The translations under genes were made by a program, and so were the position numbers. A stretch of 64,000 nucleotides of DNA from Echinarachnius parma. Its lineage: Eukaryota > Echinodermata > Echinoidea > Clypeasteroida > Echinarachniidae. Below, one piece after another: positions 35,984 to 64,000 of this stretch; positions within the stretch are counted from its first letter, which is position 1; each line of letters starts with the position of its first letter. The stretch spans positions 26,001 through 90,000 of the forward strand of contig JBAMJV010003008.1 of NCBI GenBank assembly GCA_037951105.1, in the 5' to 3' direction. Below the pieces are notes generated by a model. It did not search any database. It saw only the letters and a program-made list of their open reading frames with translations, and was not told where the DNA came from.

Positions 35984-36415
35984 TGAAGCTGTATGTATTA
36001 GTTCACTTTTCGCTTATATATATATGTTCTAACTAATACTTGAATCACTCCTTTGTGATCCAGCTGAAGTACAGGCGGCTTGCTTTGTTCGTAACTCCCT
36101 CCCCATGAATTAATTGAGTACACTTGCCAATGACCTGAATTCGGATCTGTCTTCAATCACACGGTCCCCGTGGCCTAGTGGTTAAGGCGTCAGCGTTCCA
36201 AGCTGGAGACCTGGGTTCGAGTCCTGGCGGAGACCAATTTTTCGACCAGTGCCTTTTTTCATTTGGAGGATTAAAGGGAGGAACAATGCTTATTAAGCTA
36301 CGCCTATCATTCTTCTTTCTCAATCATTTATGATTATTCTTTGCATTATTTAAATATTGGAAGAAACTAAAGCTGTATGTATTAGTTCACTTTTCGCTTA
36401 TATATATATATATAT
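35984..36415. repeat. Direct repeats flanking a tRNA-like gene
   Basis: A ~45-base sequence containing GCTGTATGTATTAGTTCACT and an (AT)n tail occurs at 35984-36028 and again at 36372-36415. It brackets a ~345-base segment that holds the tRNA-like gene. Confidence 0.7.
36164..36236 (+). tRNA. tRNA-Gly(UCC)-like gene or tRNA-derived SINE head
   Basis: It folds as a cloverleaf: acceptor GTCCCCG with CGGAGAC (one C-A mismatch), D arm GCC/GGC, anticodon stem TCAGC/GCTGG with loop GTTCCAA (anticodon TCC), and T arm CTGGG/CCTGG with TTCGAGT. A box (TGGCCTAGTGG) and B box (GGTTCGAGTCC) are both good, and a TTTTT pol III stop follows at once. The mismatch and a C at the discriminator position are unusual for tRNA-Gly, so it may be a SINE head or a pseudogene. 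Confidence 0.6.
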
Positions 36416-36540
36416 ATTATATATATATGATGCTGATTACTGGCACAACTCTCTAAACTCTTAACGTGCCGGGGATTGTAATGCTCTATGGCATTTGTCT
36501 GTATTGTAACTCGCAAAACGCGAGCTTGGCACGTTAGGAG

Positions 36541-36880
36541 TTAAAGGGACTTAGTAACATTGTCCAAATCTTCAAAACTTACTTGGAATTATAGTGGTTC
36601 TCTTATACCATGTCATATTCACATTAACAATAAAAGCAAGGGACAGGTTTCGGTTTTTCAAATTTCCATTTCGTTCAAAAGATATTTACGATTGGAGTGT
36701 TCAGATATGAAATTATCTACGGGATAATTTGAGCCGCGTACATAGTGGGTGAATATCACTTCGCATTTTTGCCCATTTCTCGGCCCAAAAACATCTAATT
36801 AACATGATAATCTCACTAATACACATTTTATTAATCACTTATCACTTTTTACTTGTCAACAAAGTTACTACATCCCTTGA
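36541..36880. mobile_element. TTAA-flanked MITE (TTAAAGGGA family), copy b
   Basis: Paralog of 16290-16633, inherited by both units. The right TTAA is mutated to TTGA. Confidence 0.8.
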
Positions 36881-37206
36881 AAGGGATCTAGAAATGATGT
36901 ACATGTATTATGCACAAACTGACCTAGGGCTGGTACATGTGTATTTCTGAGAGCTGGGATAGTGGAGTACCTAAGCAAACAAAATTAAAGGAATCATGGC
37001 ACACTGGATAAAAGCGTTTTTTTTTCTAAGCAAAGCTTTGAATTCAAAAAGTGGTTGCTCCATCAAATCTGATGATGGGATCCCGTTCAAAATGGCGGTC
37101 ATCTTGGATTTTGACTGAAAATCAGTGGCAATATACGGTTTGACCCGCCAATACAAAGGGTGCTTATAATGTTTGTTTTTTCTATGGTTTCTGATAGTTG
37201 TAACAT

Positions 37207-37665
37207 CATGAGCGTGTCCAGAATGCAGCAGCAAGACTTGCCACAAAATCCCCCAAATTCTCTCACATGAAACCTGTTCTCCGTCAACTCAACTGGCTCC
37301 CCTATCAGGTCCAGAGCCAGTTCAAGATTCTCATCCTCACTTTCAAATGTATTAATGGCCTGGCTCCTCTATACCTTACTGAACTTATTACAATTAGCCA
37401 GCCGTCCCGGTACTCACTCCGCTCCTCACAAGGCACTCTGCTGAACCATCCAACTGCCAAGATGCTTCCCACACTTGGGGATAAAGCCTTCGCTTCCGCA
37501 GCACCCAAACTGTGGAATAAACTACCTCTGACCCTCCACAACCAAGCTTCATTCAATTTGTTTAAAGAACAATTGAAAACTCACCTCTTTCAATAACTTG
37601 AACTTGAACAGCGCTTTTGAACATTCGACATGGAAAAAGCGCTATATAAATGCATTGTTGTTATT
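37207..37665 (+). mobile_element. 5'-truncated L2-like LINE, 3' end
   Basis: The frame 37210-37596 encodes the conserved C-terminus of L2/CR1 reverse transcriptase proteins (RVQNAAARL, LNWLPYQVQSQFKIL, LAPLYL, AAPKLWNKLPL, then LKTHLF and stop). The 3' tail GCGCTATATAAATGCATTGT with TTATTAT is typical of L2 ends. Unit 1 at ~16985 shows the uninterrupted site, so it inserted after the duplication. It lacks the RT core. Confidence 0.85.
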
Positions 37666-38031
37666 ATATAAACTTGACCGGTTACCAAGTTAACTTGCTG
37701 AATGAATAAAAGGCGTATCCTAGTTCAGCTCGTTTAAGAAATTAAGGGCGTCACCAAAGTTAATTTGTTAAATAAATAAGAGACGTTACATAGTTGAGCA
37801 ACCTTGTTAAATAAATAGCAGGCGTTAACAAGATTGCGTTCGCAAATAATTGTTTACCTAAAACAGAGGCGTGCCGTTTGATTACAAAACGACTGCGATC
37901 GGCTTATTATAAGCTCATTAACCATACAAACAATCATAGATGAACGATTATCATTACTGTCTAATTTACATGATAGATAAGTCGGATGCATGTGTAAGTC
38001 ACACACTGCTCATGAAATCAAAGCGTGTATA

Positions 38032-38352
38032 CAGGGGCGTTGCTAGGATGGGGCCTAGGGGCACTAAGCCCCCCCCCCCCCCCAAAAAAAAACAAACAAA
38101 CAAACAAAAACAAAAACAAAAAAACACGGGGCAACACACACTCTCACACATACGAACTATGTTGTTGTATCTTTAAAGTCCTTTAAAGGTGCCCCCCTTT
38201 CGCCAAAAATATAATTTCACTATATGCCCATAGGCGCCGAAAACAGACACAATTTCAAAGAAACACCCAAGAATGTTTGATCTCTTGGCAACCCCCCCCC
38301 CCCCCCCCCCCTTCATCTACCACGACTAAACAAAAGGCTAGTTACGCCGCTG
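38032..38352. mobile_element. Short inverted-end element spanning the right border of the TLR array
   Basis: It begins CAGGGGCGTTGCTAGG and ends GGCTAGTTACGCCGCTG, imperfect inverted ends. The left ~185 bases are also present at 17370-17541, and the last ~60 of those at 1-58. There the sequence breaks off into a TLR. The duplication breakpoint therefore lies inside this element at ~38217. Confidence 0.55.
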
Positions 38353-40460
38353 CGTGAAGGTTTGGGATTTGATTTCGGAATAAGTTCGAATGTATGACTC
38401 ATTTTACCGCATCTAATTCCAGTTATACAATTTTGTTTTCTTAATTATTTAGTTGTCATGGTATACTTCCTTTTAAACAGCTAGCTGGGTGGGGCTTTAC
38501 TACATTATAACTCAAACGGAAAGATGTGCAGAGGCAGAAAAATAGATTTTTTATAATTTAAATCCATGATTTTAAACTATTTTACCAAGTTAATACCAAG
38601 AAATAAATACATATAGTTTGCCTACCTTACGATCCAGTTACTATGCACCACAGGGTAGAGGTGTGCACCATATCCACCCTATATGTACACTACTGACCAG
38701 TTGATAATTATGTCACCCCGTGCCATGGCCATACCGATCTATACCAGTACATTATCATGATTCATAGGGAAATCCTTTGGGTAAATAATAAGTATAGCAT
38801 CTTGGACATATCGCTGGTGAACACGGCATTGACCACTCCTTCATTAATCCCTGCAAGGTCACTCTTTGGGTGAACATGTACACTAAGACACTGTTCAAGA
38901 ATAGCGCCATGATTTTGCAAAAACAAATGAATGTGGGGTGTTTCACAAAGTTGAACTTAAATCTAAGTTGGACTTAAACTGTATGGAAAGCTATTTGTAG
39001 CCTTGGAATAAAATATATTCATAAGCAAACATGCAAGTATTTTAGACGTTTCATCAATTTTTACATGAAGAACATAAAATCTCCTTAATAATAGAAAAAA
39101 TATAAATGAATTGAAACAATATTTTATGCCTTTTTAAAGGACTTTTACCCCCAAAAATTCAATGAAACTAACGGCTTTCTCCATACTTTTTAAGTCCTAG
39201 GATCTTTGTGAAACACCGTATGCATATGTAATTGTGTGACAGGGACGCTAACTTTTTTCTCTTCGCTTAGTACGTGTTTTGCTCACTCCTCCCATTTGCA
39301 CAAACAGTTACTAATCGTGGTCTCGGTCGCGTCGCTATTCTTAAACCGGTGCACTCGGTCACTTCGTTACCATACCTCTTCCCTTGTACGGCCAGACAAG
39401 TGCGATCCAAAGGTATTTCAGTTTCAATTTACTGAACTGCCTTGCTCTGCTGCTGCCCGCTCCCCCCATCTCCCCCCCCCCCCCCTCACCACCCCCCTCA
39501 CCAACCAGACACAATTTTGGTGCATGATGTAACAAAAATCAAATAATCTGTAACGGGATAAAAGGTTAATTTCTATTATTGTAAACTTATTTCAATCAAA
39601 AATCCATGTTTCCATTTTGAGACGCTGCGAAATCAATTAATTCTTTGAATTAGTGAATAAACACTGTTTATCACGGTTCCCACGGAAACCAGTTCTAAAA
39701 ACCTAAACAGTTTTCGTTATCTTTTAAACCTTCCACTGAATTTGTGAATGACTACTCACTTTGAGATAAGATGGTGTAGCCTTAAAGGTAACATTGTCGG
39801 AGTTAAAAACTGTAAAGAATTTACATTTTGTTTTTATATATTCGGACATGAAAAGTCAGGAGAAGTACGTTTTGTGTGGCATAGTAAATGGTAATACAAA
39901 AGTTTTGCTAAAATATTTGTGTTTGGAAAATCGATTATTTATGTATATAATATATGAAACTGCACCGCCGAGTATGTGTCCATCTTACTGCCTTTCATTT
40001 CCATGTTCGCTTATTTATTATCCAAACCTAATCTGGTCACCACATAACGTACATTTATTTAAGATTAATCATACGACTAATCAATTGTTCGTATACGATT
40101 AATCGTGAGTCTATACAGTATGTTACAGGGCACCGTTGCTACGACAAGTGTTCACAGTCTAGTTTGTCCAGGATAGTAATTTTGTCCCGTTCAATTAGTT
40201 CATGTTAATAATAATGAATGAACACAACGGATTCGCGATGAACCTTTAATTCTGAGTTCAGTGTGACATGCGCCTGATTAAGAAACAAAGTGTAAAAACC
40301 TTAAACTCTGATAGTCAAACAAATGCAATATGATTAACGACCGATGCGATACTTTGCATTTGCAGATAAAAATGCGCCGTAGAAAGAAAAAAAAAAAACC
40401 TCGGTGAGACCCAACCCCACGGAAACTATACTATTTGATTTTGAGATTGGTCATTTAGAT
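38353..40460. other. Intergenic region, no gene recognised
   Basis: Short frames of up to 102 codons (39794-40102) without recognisable motifs. A C-rich tract lies at ~39470-39500, and a short palindrome (TACGACTAATCAATTG region) near 40070-40105. I see no exon with convincing splice sites. Confidence 0.5.
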
Positions 40461-40849
40461 TTAAAGGGATCTAGTAACTTTGTTGACATGTGCAAAAATT
40501 GATGAAGGGTTGATGCAATGTATATTGTTGTTATTTTCATATGTCCACAGGGTATTGTGTGAAAATTTCAAGTCAATGGACATTGCATGGCAAAGTAATG
40601 AGCGAAAATGCAAAGTGATATTCACTAACTCACTGCACTCAACTTTGTACACACGGTTTCAAAACTCCGGGGGAGTTTTTCTTATCTGAATACTTCGATC
40701 TTACATATCTTTGTAACGAAAGGGAAATTTGAAAAACCGAAACCGGTCCCATGATTTTAATGTTAATACGAATACAACAAGGTATGAGGGAACCACTAGG
40801 ATTAAAATTTTATTTTGAGGATTTGGACAATGTTACGAAGTCCCTTTAA
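40461..40849. mobile_element. TTAA-flanked MITE (TTAAAGGGA family), copy c, inverted
   Basis: TTAA at both ends. It is the reverse orientation of copies a, b and d, starting TTAAAGGGATCTAGTAACTT and ending GTTACGAAGTCCCTTTAA. Confidence 0.85.
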
Positions 40850-41342
40850 AGTGATCCATTAACTTCATGAGATTTTTCCAAAAGTGATACATTATTTGAA
40901 ACTTTAGTCAAATATACTAATATCACTGTAGGATTCTCTGAATGACGTGTGGAAGTTTCAAAGAAAATAAACACTGTTTTACCTAGTGAAAAAAGGGGAA
41001 AATTTATGTCAGATTTGATCACTTTGGACCCCTTTGAAAAACAGCTTGTAGCTGACAAGAGCAATCCATCCCATGAGTGGAGAATAAATAAATATAAATA
41101 AAATCACCTACAGCCATGACAGCTCATTGATTGTTTGACCACATGCCATCAAAAAGGGTTCCGGAACGCTTTTCAATCTAATCATCAAAATCTTCATTAC
41201 TATAGGGAGACGTTTACAAAAAGAAAAAACCCCATGTCATTCTTATGTTACCATATAAGCCAATCAACAAGGTATCTCAAGAGAAGTGTGATAGCTCCAA
41301 GTGATTTTGGTTGAATTTGACAAAGTTAATGGATCACTTTAA
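40846..41342. mobile_element. Second TTAA MITE sharing its target with copy c
   Basis: Inverted ends TTAAAGTGATCCATTAACTT and the inverse at 41320-41342. Its left TTAA (40846-40849) is the right TTAA of copy c, so the two elements are back to back. Confidence 0.75.
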
Positions 41343-42120
41343 CACGTGATATTGCTTCCTCTAGAATAATTTCAAGTCACGAAGTCGCTTTGAGCAGACC
41401 TCATTTATACCGAACTCGCAAAATTATGTTTCTCATTAGTTTAGATATGATAACAGATTGTATAAATGGAAAGTGCTCATTTCCAATTAATTTGAATTTA
41501 CAATACTGTACGTATGTGAAACATAACTACGCAAAAAAAGTGTGTTAGTCGTATTTTATGAAATAATAAAGATTGTATTTCATATGAAATTAATCTGTAC
41601 AATTCGTGTTTAATTGTTATATTTATATACTACCTTTTCCAAACTCAATAACAGGAAGAACAGTTTATATTATCTGTAATGCAATACCTTGATATTATAT
41701 CCAATTCCTGATATGATAATCAATAATCAATCAATTTAAATCGCTTGCAATGATACATGACATGATGGTGTAGCTATACGGGGAAAGGGCACGGGGTGCC
41801 CCCTATCAACACAGTTATGTTGGGGAAATCATTAAACATAACGAAATGATTCGAATGTGCAACCCCCAACCCCCCCCCCCCCACCACCCCCCTCCACGGC
41901 CCAACAATAATTAGCATTACCCCCACCCCGTAATCAGTTCAATCATGCTACATCACTGATATGACATAATGTACGATGTTAAGTATGATACAAATACTTT
42001 ATACTGCGAGGGTGGTCAATACAAGGGATGGGCCGGGCTAGAAACATGATTGTAATGGTCTTATCAAGATGTAAAACGATTATATTCGGGAGTGCCCACG
42101 CTGTTCCCAGAACCGCACAC
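41343..42120. other. Upstream flank of the Notch-ligand-like gene, no gene
   Basis: AT-rich, with a C-rich tract at ~41865-41895. Nothing coding was recognised. Confidence 0.5.
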
Positions 42121-42164
42121 GTTACGTCGGTCCCCGAGTGGTACCGGTCTAATACCGCGACTCC

Positions 42165-42172
42165 TATAAATT
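42165..42172 (+). promoter_or_regulatory. TATA-like box before the first signal-peptide exon
   Basis: TATAAATT, 53-60 bases before ATG 42225, inside a locally GC-richer stretch. This would place transcription start at about 42195. It is present only before the first exon-1 copy. Confidence 0.4.
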
Positions 42173-42224
42173 ATAGTTCCGAGGTGCAAGGTGCCGAAAA
42201 GTTTTCATTCTTGAAATAGCCACC

Positions 42225-64000
<21,776 letters not shown>

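Noticed and set aside
39236-40102. 98- and 102-codon frames in the spacer
   Set aside because: No homology is recognised, composition is like the background, and there are no splice or start signals beyond chance.

Overview
This is a eukaryotic window. It has spliced exons with GT/AG borders, long AT-rich introns and spacers, microsatellites, non-LTR retrotransposons and many short inverted-repeat transposons. The gene content (single-exon LRR-TIR Toll-like receptors in a tandem cluster, and a giant calcium-binding EGF protein) points to an invertebrate deuterostome. An echinoderm is most likely, but the species cannot be fixed from sequence alone.

Region A (1 to ~38217) is a tandemly duplicated Toll-like receptor (TLR) block. 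Each unit reads: 5'-truncated TLR, spacer, full-length TLR, decayed LINE, spacer. Unit 1 runs from ~62 to ~17544 and unit 2 from ~17545 to ~38217. The first ~60 bases are the tail of a further unit to the left. The same recombinant junction, a repeat-like sequence fused to codon ~259 of a TLR, occurs at ~60 and ~17545. At ~38217 the repeat-like sequence continues without a TLR, so this is the right edge of the array. The units differ by later transposon insertions, and for most of them the other unit provides the empty site: a TTAA element (2371-3014), a complex foldback (7118-8525), a 3.8-kb element (8699-12509), a 6.7-kb element with ~1.2-kb terminal inverted repeats (19608-26276), a 1.7-kb element carrying a repeated 15-mer (34320-35979) and an L2-like LINE end (37207-37665). 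The four TLR frames are all open. They are nearly identical in the TIR domain but strongly divergent in a central LRR block of ~115 residues.

Region B (~38217-42140) holds no recognisable gene. It contains low-complexity tracts and two abutting TTAA-type MITEs.

Region C (42225 to beyond 64000) is one large plus-strand gene that I assembled from ten exons. It encodes a signal peptide, an MNNL domain, a DSL domain, ~69 EGF repeats (68 of them in one 7.9-kb exon) and a ZP domain ending in a furin-like site. The first part is a Notch-ligand (Delta/Serrate) head and the last part is a zona-pellucida polymerisation module. I know of no standard Notch ligand with a ZP domain. The signal-peptide exon is repeated in tandem about eleven times (~198-bp period). 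The first three copies are intact and the later ones decayed. Exons 2 and 4 also have decayed duplicates. Introns carry several MITEs.

The two gene systems are neighbours with no evident functional link. The TLRs are predicted innate receptors. The MNNL-DSL-EGF-ZP protein is a predicted secreted or membrane-anchored signalling or matrix protein.
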